DNA of 64,000 nucleotides from Sphingomonas sp. NFR04 (lineage in GTDB: Bacteria; Pseudomonadota; Alphaproteobacteria; Sphingomonadales; Sphingomonadaceae). Position numbers and translations under genes: made by a program. Below the pieces are notes generated by a model that did no database searches, had not been told where the DNA came from, and saw only the letters and a list, made by a program, of their open reading frames with translations. The DNA lies in assembly GCF_900114095.1 (NCBI RefSeq), contig NZ_FORV01000004.1, positions 62,001-126,000 of the forward strand. The letters run 5' to 3'. This document shows, one piece after another, positions 8,868-18,120 of the stretch (positions are counted from its first letter, which is position 1; each line of letters opens with the position of its first letter).

Positions 8868-11299
8868 ACCTCGCCGAATATCGTCACCGCGCGGATCGGC
8901 TCGCCGATCATCTTCCCTGGGCGGCGCTGGTCGCGCCCGGCGTCGTCCTCAACAAGGATGGAAGCTTCCAGCGTACCTTCCGCTTCCGCGGACCCGATCT
9001 CGAGTCCGCCACCGAGGCCGAGTTGATCTCGGCCTGCGCGCGCGCCAACAACGTGCTCAAGCGGTTCGGCAGCGGCTGGGCCGTGTTCTTCGATGCCGAG
9101 CGGCTTGAGGCAGCCGCCTATCCCGACAGCGATTTCCCCGACGCCGCATCGTGGCTGGTCGACCAGGAGCGCCGGGCGGCATTCATGGGGGAAGGCGACC
9201 ATTTCGAAAGCCGCTACCACCTGACGCTCGTCTGGCTTCCGGCACCCGACGGCGCCGAGGCTGTTGGGCGGACGCTGATCGAGCGGCCCGATGCGGAGAA
9301 GGGGCGGGATTGGCGCGCGGCGCTGGCGCACTTCATCGCCGAGACCGACCGCGCGCTCGACCTGTTCGCAAGCTTCATGCCCGAGGTCCATGCGCTGGGC
9401 GATAGCGAGATACTGACCTTCCTGCACGGCACGATCTCGACGCGACAGCAGGCAGTCGCCGTGCCGGAGACGCCGATCTACCTGGACGCGCTGCTCGCCG
9501 ATACACCGCTGACCGGCGGGCTGGAGCCGCGACTGGAGGACCACCATGTCCGCACGCTGACCGTCCTCGGTTTCCCGAGCATGAGCCGCCCGGGCATCCT
9601 CGATGCCCTCAACCACCAGGATTTCGCCTATCGCTGGGTCACGCGCTTCCTCGCATTGGACAAGGGCGACGCCACCAAGGCGCTGACCAGGATCCGTCGC
9701 CAGTGGTTCAACAAGCGCAAGTCGATCACCGCGCTGCTCCGCGAGGTAATGTACAACCAGCCGTCGCAGTTGCTCGACACCGACGCCGACAACAAGGTGG
9801 TGGATGCCGACCTGGCGCTCCAGGTGCTGGGCGGCGACCATGTCGCCTTCGGCTACCTGACCACCACCATCACGGTCATGGACACCGATCGCGGGCGCGT
9901 CGAGGACAAGGTCCGGCAGGTCGAGCGGATCGTGGGTGGGCTCGGCTTCACCTGCATCCGCGAGGGTCTCAATGCTGTCGAGGCCTGGCTCTCGTCGCTG
10001 CCGGGGCAGGTCTATGCCAATGTCCGCCAGCCGCTCGTCCATACGCTGAACCTCGCCCATCTGATGCCGCTGTCGTCGGTCTGGGCGGGACCCAGCCGCA
10101 ATGCGCATCTGGATGGTCCGCCGCTGCTCCACGCCAGCACCGCCGGATCGACGCCGTTTCGGCTGTCGACCCATGTCGGCGATGTCGGGCACATGCTGGT
10201 GGTGGGACCCACCGGTGCCGGCAAGTCGGTGCTGCTGGCGCTGATTGCCCTGCAGTTCCGCCGCTACGCCGACGCGCAGGTCTATATCTTCGACAAGGGC
10301 TTCTCGGCCCGCGCCGCGGTGCTGGCGATGGGCGGCGCGCATCATGCACTGGGAATGGGCGCCGAGGCCGGCGACATGCTGGCCTTCCAGCCGCTCCGCG
10401 GGATCGACGATGCCGCCGAGCGCAGCTGGGCTGCCGAATGGATCGCGGCGCTGCTCGCGCACGAGAAGGTGCTGGTCACGCCCGAGGTCAAGGACGCGGT
10501 CTGGTCGGCGCTGGGCAGCTTGGCGTCGGCGCCGGTGGAAGAGCGCACCCTGACCGGGCTGGTGCTGCTGCTCCAGTCGAACGCGCTGCGCACCGCGCTC
10601 GGCGCCTATACGCTCGACGGTCCCTATGGCCGGTTGCTCGATGCGGCCGAGCAGCAGTTCGCTTTCGCCGATGTCCAGTGTTTCGAGACCGAGGCGCTGA
10701 TGGGGCAGGGCAGCGTGGTGGCTCCCGTGCTGACCTACCTCTTCCACCGCCTGGAAGAGCGCTTCGACGGGCGACCGACGCTGCTGATCCTCGACGAGGC
10801 CTGGATCTTCCTCGACCATCCCTTGTTCGCCGCGCGAATCCGCGAATGGCTGAAGGTGCTGCGCAAGAAGAATGTGGCCGTGCTGTTCGCGACGCAGAGC
10901 CTTGCCGACATCGCGTCGAGCAGCATCGCGCCCGCCATCCTCGAAAGCTGCCCGCAGCGCATCCTGCTGCCGAACGACCGGGCGATCGAGCCGCAGAGTC
11001 GCGAGGCCTATGTGCGGTTCGGGCTCAACGAGCGGCAGATCGAGCTGGTAAGCCGCGCTACGCCGAAGCGGCACTATTACCTGCAGTCCGCGCGCGGCAA
11101 TCGGCTGTTCGAGCTGGGGCTGGGGCCGATTGGGCTGGCCCTGTGCGGCGCCTCCGATGCTGCGACGCAGGCCCGCATCGACGCGATGCTTGCCGAGGGT
11201 GGAGCGGCGGACTTCGCCGCGCGCTTCCTCGCCGATCGCGGCCTCGACTGGGCCGCCGAGCTGCTCGCCACTTTCCCCGACCGCGAAGAAAAGGAGTGA
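8861..11299 (+). CDS. trbE: Conjugal transfer ATPase TrbE (VirB4 family)
   Basis: The real start is the GTG at 8861, seven bases before the end of trbD; the longer upstream frame is spurious. The 812-residue length is typical of TrbE. The N-terminal half is the CagE/VirB4 domain. Walker A (GPTGAGKSV) lies near residue 450 and Walker B (LLILDEAW) near residue 640. VirB4 ATPases energise pilin extraction and channel assembly at the inner membrane. A five-base spacer leads to trbJ. Confidence 0.95.
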   Translation: MLNLAEYRHRADRLADHLPWAALVAPGVVLNKDGSFQRTFRFRGPDLESATEAELISACARANNVLKRFGSGWAVFFDAERLEAAAYPDSDFPDAASWLVDQERRAAFMGEGDHFESRYHLTLVWLPAPDGAEAVGRTLIERPDAEKGRDWRAALAHFIAETDRALDLFASFMPEVHALGDSEILTFLHGTISTRQQAVAVPETPIYLDALLADTPLTGGLEPRLEDHHVRTLTVLGFPSMSRPGILDALNHQDFAYRWVTRFLALDKGDATKALTRIRRQWFNKRKSITALLREVMYNQPSQLLDTDADNKVVDADLALQVLGGDHVAFGYLTTTITVMDTDRGRVEDKVRQVERIVGGLGFTCIREGLNAVEAWLSSLPGQVYANVRQPLVHTLNLAHLMPLSSVWAGPSRNAHLDGPPLLHASTAGSTPFRLSTHVGDVGHMLVVGPTGAGKSVLLALIALQFRRYADAQVYIFDKGFSARAAVLAMGGAHHALGMGAEAGDMLAFQPLRGIDDAAERSWAAEWIAALLAHEKVLVTPEVKDAVWSALGSLASAPVEERTLTGLVLLLQSNALRTALGAYTLDGPYGRLLDAAEQQFAFADVQCFETEALMGQGSVVAPVLTYLFHRLEERFDGRPTLLILDEAWIFLDHPLFAARIREWLKVLRKKNVAVLFATQSLADIASSSIAPAILESCPQRILLPNDRAIEPQSREAYVRFGLNERQIELVSRATPKRHYYLQSARGNRLFELGLGPIGLALCGASDAATQARIDAMLAEGGAADFAARFLADRGLDWAAELLATFPDREEKE

Positions 11300-11303
11300 T
11301 GTG

Positions 11304-12044
11304 ATGCGTATTCGCACCCGCAAATATCTGGTCGCGAGCGCCCTTCGTCTCGGCACGGCCGGATCGCTCGCCATGGCGCTGACCTGCACCCCGGCCCGCG
11401 CGCAGTTCACCGTGTTCGACCCCAGCAACTACAGCCAGAACCTGCTGACTGCCGCGCGCACGCTGCAGCAGATCAACAACCAGATCCAGTCGATCCAGAA
11501 CGAAGCGACGATGTTGCTCAACCAGGCGAAGAACCTGACCCGGATCGACTTCCCCGAGCTCCAGGCGCTCACCCAGACGCTCCAGCAGGTCGACCGGCTG
11601 ATGGGGCAGGCGCAGGGCATCCAGTTCCGGGTGTCCGGGCTGGACCAGCAGTTCCGCCAGCTCTTCCCGCAGAGCTTCTCGGCCGCGCTCCGGACCAACG
11701 AGCAGGTCGTCGCCGCGCGTGCCCGGCTCGATACCGCCATGTCGGCCTATCAGCAGACCATGACCGTGCAGGCGCAGGTGACCGAGAATGTCACGACCGA
11801 TGCCCAGGCGCTCAGCGGGATCGTCGCCAAGAGCCAGGGTGCCGAAGGCGCGCTCCAGGCCCAGCAGGCGACCAACCAGCTGCTTGCGCTGGCCGCCAAG
11901 CAGCAGTTCCAGATCCAGAACATGATGGCCGCGCAGTACCGCGCCGAGTCGATCGAGCAGGCGCGACGCGCCCAGGCCGAGATCGACGCGCGCGCGGCAA
12001 CCCGCAGGTTCCTCGGTTCCGGCTCGGCCTACACCCCCAGGTAG
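11304..12044 (+). CDS. trbJ: Conjugal transfer protein TrbJ (VirB5 family)
   Basis: The ATG at 11304 sits just after the trbE stop, behind an AAGGAG ribosome binding site inside the trbE end. The 246-residue product has a cleavable signal peptide (ending near CTPARAQ) followed by a Gln-rich, helical, coiled-coil-like periplasmic domain. This is typical of TrbJ/VirB5, a minor pilus-tip component. The next gene is trbL, 113 bp downstream; the small entry-exclusion lipoprotein gene trbK that often sits here is absent. Confidence 0.93.
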   Translation: MRIRTRKYLVASALRLGTAGSLAMALTCTPARAQFTVFDPSNYSQNLLTAARTLQQINNQIQSIQNEATMLLNQAKNLTRIDFPELQALTQTLQQVDRLMGQAQGIQFRVSGLDQQFRQLFPQSFSAALRTNEQVVAARARLDTAMSAYQQTMTVQAQVTENVTTDAQALSGIVAKSQGAEGALQAQQATNQLLALAAKQQFQIQNMMAAQYRAESIEQARRAQAEIDARAATRRFLGSGSAYTPR

Positions 12045-12157
12045 CGCCGCCGGCCAGGGCGGCGGCGGTCTTGCCTCCCGCCGTCGTCCGCCGCAGGGCG
12101 GGGCTCTCACCCCCGGTCCCGCCTCGCGGCAATCCTCCAGCGCAGGACATTGCCACC

Positions 12158-13456
12158 GTGAACGACCTCAACGTCATCGATCGCTTTCTGGCTGCCTTCA
12201 CCCGCTACATCGACAGCGGGTTCGGACTGCTGGGCGGAGATGTCCGCTTCCTCACGGCGACCCTGATCGGGATCGACATCACGCTTGCCGGGCTGTTCTG
12301 GGCCATGGGCGGCGAGGACAACGTCATCGGCCGCTTCCTGCGCAAGATCCTCTATATCGGCGCCTTCGCGTTCATCCTGAACAGTTTCTCGACCCTTGCT
12401 GACATCATCTTCCGCTCGTTCGCGCAGGCCGGGCTGACCGCTGGCGGGGGCACGCTGTCCGCCGAGGATCTGCTGAAGCCCGGCCGCCTCGCCGGCACGG
12501 GCTTCGCCGCCGCATGGCCGCTGCTCGACCAAGTGTCGCAGCTGATGGGGTTCACGACCTTCTTCGACAATTTCCTGACGATCGCGGTGCTGCTGTTCGC
12601 CTGGGCGGTCGTGATCCTGACCTTCTTCCTGCTCGCGGTGCAGATGTTCGTCACCATCGTCGAGTTCAAGCTGACCTCGCTGGCCGGTTTCCTCCTCGTG
12701 CCCTTCGCGCTGTGGAACCGCACCAGCTTCCTCGCCGAGCGGGTGCTCGGCAATGTCGTCTCGTCGGGCATCAAGGTGATGGTGCTGGCCGTCATCGTCG
12801 GCATCGGTGCCAATTTCTTCAGCGAGTTCACCAGCGCGCTGCAGGGGCAGGAGCCCGATATCGGCCAGGCGATGAGCCTGATGCTCGCCAGCCTGACGCT
12901 CTTCGGGCTGGGCATCTTCGGGCCAGGGATCGCTTCGGGCCTCGTGTCCGGTGCGCCCCAGCTTGGTGCTAGCGCCGCGCTGGGCACCACGGTCGGCGCG
13001 GCCGGCATGGCAATGCTTGCCGGCGGCGCTGCCGTCGGCGGCGCCCGCATGCTGGGCGGTGCCGCGCTGGGAGCCGTCCGCGCAGGCACCGCGATGGGAT
13101 CGGCCGCTTCCACGGCCTATACGCTGGGCAAGGAGACCGCTGCGGCACCGACCAGGTCGGCGGGGCTGGGCGGTGTGGCTCGTGCCGCCGGCAATGCCGC
13201 ACGCGGACGGGCCTCCAGCGCGCTGGGGCTAGGGGAGGCGGCGTCGCGCGGCCGGGCAGCAGCCTGGAATGCGCTGAATCGCACCGGCGGCGATACCGCC
13301 TCGCAGTCGGCCGCCGAAGAAGCCGTGCCTGCATGGGCTCGCGCCATGCAGCGCCAGCAGACCACCCGCCATCACCGCCAGGTCGCCTTGCACGCCCTCC
13401 AGCAGGGCGATCGGGGCGGCGCATCCGCAACCCCAGACATCAAGGAAAGGGACTAG
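12158..13456 (+). CDS. trbL: Conjugal transfer protein TrbL (VirB6 family)
   Basis: I chose the GTG at 12158, which gives the usual VNDLNVIDRFL beginning and 432 residues. An upstream TTG at 12071 would add a Pro/Arg-rich leader unlike the family. Several hydrophobic segments span residues 25-280, including a FTTFFDNFLTIAVLLFAWAVVI stretch typical of VirB6/TrbL polytopic channel proteins. The last 150 residues are Ala/Gly-rich and low-complexity. The 113-bp gap before it contains GC-rich inverted sequence and no gene. Confidence 0.92.
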   Translation: MNDLNVIDRFLAAFTRYIDSGFGLLGGDVRFLTATLIGIDITLAGLFWAMGGEDNVIGRFLRKILYIGAFAFILNSFSTLADIIFRSFAQAGLTAGGGTLSAEDLLKPGRLAGTGFAAAWPLLDQVSQLMGFTTFFDNFLTIAVLLFAWAVVILTFFLLAVQMFVTIVEFKLTSLAGFLLVPFALWNRTSFLAERVLGNVVSSGIKVMVLAVIVGIGANFFSEFTSALQGQEPDIGQAMSLMLASLTLFGLGIFGPGIASGLVSGAPQLGASAALGTTVGAAGMAMLAGGAAVGGARMLGGAALGAVRAGTAMGSAASTAYTLGKETAAAPTRSAGLGGVARAAGNAARGRASSALGLGEAASRGRAAAWNALNRTGGDTASQSAAEEAVPAWARAMQRQQTTRHHRQVALHALQQGDRGGASATPDIKERD

Positions 13457-13459
13457 CCG

Positions 13460-14266
13460 ATGGTCTTCAGACGCGCCGTCCAGCGCTATGGACGAACCCC
13501 CGAACCGGAGACGCCGTACCAGCGGGCCGGGCAGCTCTGGGACGAGCGGATCGGCTCGGCCCGCGTGCAGGCGCGGAACTGGCGGTTGATGGCATTCGGG
13601 TGCCTTGCGCTCGCTACCGGCCTGTCGGGTGCGCTCGCCTGGCAGTCGGCGCAGAGCCGAGTGACGCCCTATGTCGTCGAAGTCGATCGGCTGGGAGAGG
13701 CGCGTGCCGTCACCGAGGCCGAGGCCGGCTATCACCCGACCGACCCGCAGATCGCCTGGCACCTGTCGCGCTTCATTGCCAATGTCCGCGGCCGCTCGCT
13801 CGATCCGGTGCTGGTGCGCAGGAACTGGCTGGACGCCTATGACTTCGCCACCAAGCGCGGCGCGCAATTCCTCGGCGACTATGCGCGCGCGGCCGACCCT
13901 TTCGGGGCCATTGGCGAGAAGACGGTGACGGTGCAGGTCACCAGCGTGGTGCGGGCATCCGACCGCTCCTTCCAGGTCAAATGGACCGAGACCGCGTTCG
14001 AGCGCGGCGCCGAGACCGGCACGTCGCGCTGGACGGCTATCCTGACCGTCGCGATCACGCCGCCCAAGGATGCTGACACGCTCCGCCGCAATCCGCTCGG
14101 TGTCTATGTCGATGCGATCGACTGGAGCCGGGAACTGGACGCGCCGGCCGCCCCGAAGCCGGCAGCCACGCCGATGCTCCCGTCGTCCGCCCCCGCCTCG
14201 GCGCCGACCAGTCCCCCAGTCGATCCCGCTGCCCCGGCGCAGCCCAGGAAGGAGGTCCAGTCATGA
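13460..14266 (+). CDS. trbF: Conjugal transfer protein TrbF (VirB8 family)
   Basis: This 268-residue bitopic protein has a short cytoplasmic N-terminus, one membrane segment around residues 42-62, and a periplasmic VirB8-like domain (TPYVVEVDRLGEARAV, SLDPVLVRRNWLDAYDF). VirB8/TrbF nucleates assembly of the secretion channel. The C-terminus is Pro/Ala-rich. It starts three bases after trbL and overlaps trbG in an ATGA. Confidence 0.94.
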   Translation: MVFRRAVQRYGRTPEPETPYQRAGQLWDERIGSARVQARNWRLMAFGCLALATGLSGALAWQSAQSRVTPYVVEVDRLGEARAVTEAEAGYHPTDPQIAWHLSRFIANVRGRSLDPVLVRRNWLDAYDFATKRGAQFLGDYARAADPFGAIGEKTVTVQVTSVVRASDRSFQVKWTETAFERGAETGTSRWTAILTVAITPPKDADTLRRNPLGVYVDAIDWSRELDAPAAPKPAATPMLPSSAPASAPTSPPVDPAAPAQPRKEVQS

Positions 14267-15192
14267 AGCTTTTGCTCGCCCTAACGGCGGTGTTCCTCGC
14301 CATGGAATCCGCATTGGCCCAACATGCACCGCCGCCTCCGGCCAAACCGATCCCGGCGCCGACCGCCACCGCGTCCCCGCCTGCCAAGCCGCCGGTCCGC
14401 AAGCCGGTACGGAAGTCTGTGAGCCCCGGCGCCGCGCGCGTCGCTGCTGCCAATCGCGCAGCTACCCAGCAGCCGCAGGCCCAGGGCTTCGTCAACGCGG
14501 TGCAGGTCTATCCCTTCAGCGAGGGGATGATCTATCAGGTCTATACGGCGCCGGGTGCCGTGACCGACATTGCCTTGCAGCCGGGAGAGAATCTCGCCGC
14601 TGTCGCGGCAGGCGACACGGTCCGCTGGGTGATCGGCGACACCACCAGCGGGAGCGGAACCGACAAACGCACGCATATCCTCGTAAAGCCTTTCGCGAGC
14701 GATCTCGCGACCAACCTTGTGATCACTACCGATCGCCGCAGCTATCACCTCCAGCTCACGGCAACGTCCCGGACAGCAATGGCCGCCCTGTCCTGGACCT
14801 ATCCTGCCGACCAACTGATCGCGCTCCGGCAGAAGGAAGCCCAGGCGGTAGCGGTAGCCCCGATCGCTGCGGGTCTGTCGGTCGACAGCCTTCACTTCAA
14901 CTACGTGGTTAGCGGCGACAGCCCGGCTTGGCGACCGCTTCGCGCGTTCGACGACGGGCAGCAGACCTTCGTCGAATTTCCGGCGAGCATCGCGGTCGGC
15001 GAGGCACCGCCGCTGTTCGTGATCGGCGCGGCGGGCGAGGCCGAGCTGGTCAACTACCGGATGCGCGCGCGCTTCTATGTCGTCGACCGGATCTTCGACC
15101 GGGCCGAATTGCGGCTCGGCACCGGCAAGCAGCAGGTCGTCCGCATCGATCGGGTCACCCAGGTTCCAGCGCCGAAAGGCAAGCGCCCATGA
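14263..15192 (+). CDS. trbG: Conjugal transfer protein TrbG (VirB9 family)
   Basis: This 309-residue protein has a signal peptide (ending near ESALAQ), a Pro/Ala-rich linker, and a beta-rich domain with VirB9/TrbG features (VYPFSEGMIYQVYTAPG, LQPGE, a late YRMRARFYVVDRIFDRAELRLG). It is part of the outer-membrane core ring of the conjugation machine. It overlaps trbF and trbI by four bases on each side, so the block is translationally coupled. Confidence 0.94.
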   Translation: MKLLLALTAVFLAMESALAQHAPPPPAKPIPAPTATASPPAKPPVRKPVRKSVSPGAARVAAANRAATQQPQAQGFVNAVQVYPFSEGMIYQVYTAPGAVTDIALQPGENLAAVAAGDTVRWVIGDTTSGSGTDKRTHILVKPFASDLATNLVITTDRRSYHLQLTATSRTAMAALSWTYPADQLIALRQKEAQAVAVAPIAAGLSVDSLHFNYVVSGDSPAWRPLRAFDDGQQTFVEFPASIAVGEAPPLFVIGAAGEAELVNYRMRARFYVVDRIFDRAELRLGTGKQQVVRIDRVTQVPAPKGKRP

Positions 15193-16397
15193 GCGAGGAT
15201 GCTGTCCCGCCAACCCCGAAACTTGATCCGGAGTCGCTGGCCATCCGGGTCAAGCCGCCGCGCGCCATTCGGTTCCGGCGCGGCGTGATTATCGCTATTG
15301 CGGCACTGGGTTCGGTCGCCCTTGTCGCCGTGGCATGGAGTGCCTTGGGATCGCGCCTGCGGCTGGCGGCAGCCGAGCGGAAGGAGCTATCGGAACCGAG
15401 CAGACCGTCGCCGCCTGATACCTTGAACCGCCTGCCCGCAAGCTATGGCGAGGTTCCAAAGCTCGGCCCGCCCCTGCCGGGCGACCTGGGGCGGCCCATC
15501 CTTGAGCGCCAGCGTCGCATGGCGGCCGAATTGGAGGCGAATGATGCGGGCGGGCCGGGGCGGGCGGAGGCGCAGGCCGCGGCGCAGGAGCGCGAGCGGC
15601 AGCTAGCGGAGTTGAAGGCAGCACGCGCATCGGGACTGCTGGTGCAGAACCAGAGCAGGCCATCGGCGCCGGTGTCAGCGGAGGTCGCCGCTCCGCCGAC
15701 ACACGTGACCACGGAAGCACCAACGCTGGCAATCGACCCGGAGCGCGATCCCAATGCGCAGAGCCGCAAGGCCCAGTTCGTTGCCACGCGCGACACTTTG
15801 GCTGACACTAATCCGCACAGGCTGGAAGCCGCGCCCTCGCCCTATCTCCTCTCGGCCGGCAGTGTGATCCCCGCGAGCCTGATGTCCGGTCTGCGGTCCG
15901 ATCTGCCTGGCCTGGTGACGGCGCAAGTGACCGCGAACGTGTTCGACAGTCCCTCCGGGCGCATCCTGCTTATTCCGCAAGGCGCGCGGCTCGTTGGAAG
16001 TTACGACTCGGTGGTCGCGTTCGGGCAGAAGCGCGCACTCGTCATTTGGCAGCGCATCCTGCTGCCGGACGGCAGCTCGCTCCGGATCGACAACGTGCCG
16101 GCGACCGACGCCTCGGGCTATGCCGGCCTGCAGGACAAGGTCGACTTCCACACCTGGGCGTTGCTCAAGGGTGTGGCGCTGGCGACCCTGCTCGGAGTGG
16201 GTTCGGAGCTGACGATTTCGGGCGACAGCGATCTGGTCCGGGCGATCCGGCAGTCGACGCAGCAGAATGTCGCGCGTGCGGGCGACCAGCTCACCTCGCG
16301 CAATCTCAACGTCCAGCCGACGCTCACAATTCGCCCGGGCACGAATGTGCTGCTCGTGGTCCACAAGGACCTGATCCTCGTGCCCTGGCGCGAATAG
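15189..16397 (+). CDS. trbI: Conjugal transfer protein TrbI (VirB10 family)
   Basis: The true start is ATG 15189, overlapping the trbG stop; the longer frame upstream belongs to the trbG shadow. The 402-residue protein has one membrane segment at about residues 38-58, a periplasmic Pro-rich and coiled region, and a C-terminal VirB10 beta-barrel domain (SVIPASLMSGLRSDLPGLV, IPQGARLVGSYDS, PTLTIRPGTNVLLVVHKDL). VirB10 spans both membranes and transmits ATPase energy to the outer pore. Confidence 0.95.
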   Translation: MSEDAVPPTPKLDPESLAIRVKPPRAIRFRRGVIIAIAALGSVALVAVAWSALGSRLRLAAAERKELSEPSRPSPPDTLNRLPASYGEVPKLGPPLPGDLGRPILERQRRMAAELEANDAGGPGRAEAQAAAQERERQLAELKAARASGLLVQNQSRPSAPVSAEVAAPPTHVTTEAPTLAIDPERDPNAQSRKAQFVATRDTLADTNPHRLEAAPSPYLLSAGSVIPASLMSGLRSDLPGLVTAQVTANVFDSPSGRILLIPQGARLVGSYDSVVAFGQKRALVIWQRILLPDGSSLRIDNVPATDASGYAGLQDKVDFHTWALLKGVALATLLGVGSELTISGDSDLVRAIRQSTQQNVARAGDQLTSRNLNVQPTLTIRPGTNVLLVVHKDLILVPWRE

Positions 16398-16406
16398 GAG
16401 GCCGAC

Positions 16407-16625
16407 ATGCCTGATTTGAAACTGGCAAAGCTACCGGATCGAAAGCCCGTCAAGCTGGCGATCCTCATCACGCCCGACCTGCACCAGCGGCTGCAGGACT
16501 ATGCTGCACTGTATGCCGACACCTATGGGCAGAAGGAGGCAGTAACGGATCTCATCCCGGCCATGCTGGCGTCCTTCCTCGATAGCGATCGGGGATTCGT
16601 GCGGGGGCGGGGAGCCAGCCGGTGA
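16407..16625 (+). CDS. DUF2274 protein, small conjugation-operon protein
   Basis: This 72-residue protein begins nine bases after trbI behind a GGAGG motif. It has the pattern LKLAKLPDRKPVKLAILITPDLHQRL followed by an ALYADTYGQKEAVTDLIPAMLASFL helix, which I recognise as DUF2274, a small family that regularly closes trb operons in alphaproteobacteria. Function is not established. The strand-helix-helix pattern suggests a ribbon-helix-helix-like DNA-binding protein, but this is inference. Confidence 0.85.
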   Translation: MPDLKLAKLPDRKPVKLAILITPDLHQRLQDYAALYADTYGQKEAVTDLIPAMLASFLDSDRGFVRGRGASR

Positions 16626-16742
16626 CATCCGGTCCAGCCGGTGGACGGCTCGCTGCTGGCACCTTGCGATTTTCGGCGCTGCCCGAAGCATAGCCGATTT
16701 GGCGAGAGCGTCCGATCCCATAAGAATGTTCGTCGAAAGGAG

Positions 16743-16772
16743 CGGAGGGGCGCGTATGGACGCGCCCCTCCG
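16743..16772. terminator. Perfect 13-bp inverted repeat with 4-nt loop, probable end of the trb operon
   Basis: CGGAGGGGCGCGT (16743-16755) pairs perfectly with ACGCGCCCCTCCG (16760-16772) across a four-base loop. It lies 118 bp after the last gene of the conjugation operon. No T-run follows on either strand, so it is either a weak intrinsic terminator or an RNA 3'-end stabiliser. The rest of 16626-16911 holds no gene that I can see. Confidence 0.5.
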
Positions 16773-16911
16773 CGTCGGCCGGCCTATGACTGCCAGCCTG
16801 GCGGGCTCCGTACGGGTTCGCAGTCATCCCCGCCACCGCTCTCGATCCGCCCCACCGTGCGGCGTCTCCGGCGGTCCCCGCGCTTATCGGGTCCGGGTCC
16901 CCATCAACCCG

Positions 16912-17525
16912 CTACTCCGCGGCCTCGGCTGCGGGAGCGATCGTCTCGATTTCCCCGATAGTTTGGAGTTCCTTCAAGTATTCCGGCCGGTGCTGGGCGA
17001 TCCACCGCACGATGCGGTCGTTCCCGAGCAGCGTGCGGACATAGGCACGCGCCACCGTCAGATGTAGCGTGTCGACACCGTATCGATCTTCGACAGACTT
17101 GACCTGCATCTGGCGGCCAACAAGCTCTCGCTCCATTCGCTCCATCTGCTCGCTGGAAACGGACGCGGGCTGGTTTGCGGGAACATGCACCAACTGATCG
17201 TCCGGCGTGGCGCGAGCATTGCCTTGGCGCACACGACCGTGAAGTTCTGCTGTCCGGTCATGAGTTCCGCGGCCTCGATCTGCCGCATCGGGGACATGCG
17301 CCGGAGGACGTCAAAGACGGCTGTCGGACAGGACAAGTCTTTCAGGATATCAATGACCTCGGTGCAGATCCCATAGAGCATCCGCGATCGCCGATGGATG
17401 GAAGCAACCTCGAGTCCAAGCGCTTCCGCGATCTTCGCTTCCGGTACGCCCCGCTCGATTGCGCGTCGGACCATGCGATGTTCCTGGATCGCCGCCAGAC
17501 GATTTATTCGCTCGTTGTAGGTGTG
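16912..17525 (-). pseudogene. RepB/ParB-like plasmid partition protein, truncated and frameshifted
   Basis: Two overlapping frames together give the C-terminal part of a RepB-family (PF07506-like) partition protein. The first frame carries TYNERINRLAAIQEHRMV, ICTEVIDILKDL and MRQIEAAELMTG down to about 17220. The second carries ATPDDQLVHVPANQP, YGVDTLHLTVARAYVRTLL and the end at 16912. A one-base-type shift near 17205-17225 breaks continuity. The N-terminal ParB nuclease-like domain, expected before TYNERINRL, is missing upstream. Such proteins normally partition plasmids or stabilise integrative elements. Here the gene is decayed. Confidence 0.7.
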
Positions 17526-17957
17526 CCGGTCATGAACTCGATCAGCGCTTCGGCGCGCGGCTCGACCGCCAGAACCGTACTGCCGATCGGATGGAGCAGA
17601 AGCTCGACTGACCGAGGCCCTTGGATTGTTCGTCCGCCACCGGCTCACCCTTACGGCGCACCGACCGGCCTTCGATACCGAGACGCAGCGCCTCGGCCGG
17701 CTTCGCTACGACGCCTTCGCCGAGCTTGTCGGTCGAGCGATCGCCCGGGGGGACACCAACAACCACATCGGAACATCGCCTTCCTCCCGCTAACCCGCAC
17801 CCGATCGGTGAAGGAGGCTGCGCGATTAGCGCGGCGCGCACAGAAGCGTTGCCCGAATCGTCTTTGCGAGGGTTCATTTGAGCGCATTTCGTCCGACGAT
17901 GTTTTCCGTACATTTTCCGTACGGCCGTCGCGACGCTGCGCTAAGTCATTGAAAAGA
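17526..17957. other. Decayed sequence between partition pseudogene and tRNA
   Basis: No intact gene is recognisable in these 430 bases. Short frames in all three minus-strand phases are probably debris of the partition gene or of another element gene. For example, one reads SVRRKGEPVADEQSKG and another GSTVLAVEPRAEALIEFMTG before hitting stops. A tandem near-repeat of TTTTCCGTAC occurs at about 17907-17927. This is where an integrase gene would be expected in a tRNA-integrated element; none is intact. Confidence 0.45.
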
Positions 17958-18034
<77 letters not shown>

Positions 18035-18120
18035 CTGGAAAGCGGCGACTAGCAAAGCCTTTGGCCGAACGCCAGCCCGTTTCGGCACTCTCTCCGCAAA
18101 AGCCGAGGCGCCGCAAAAGC

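Noticed and set aside
8852..11428. An 858-codon minus-strand frame across trbE
   Set aside because: It is antisense to trbE, which carries VirB4 Walker motifs; the frame has no recognisable domain.
12071..12157. Upstream TTG start for trbL
   Set aside because: It adds a Pro/Arg-rich leader unlike TrbL; the GTG at 12158 gives the family-typical N-terminus.
12045..12157. A trbK gene between trbJ and trbL
   Set aside because: No lipoprotein-like small frame is present in the 113-bp gap; it is GC-rich inverted sequence.
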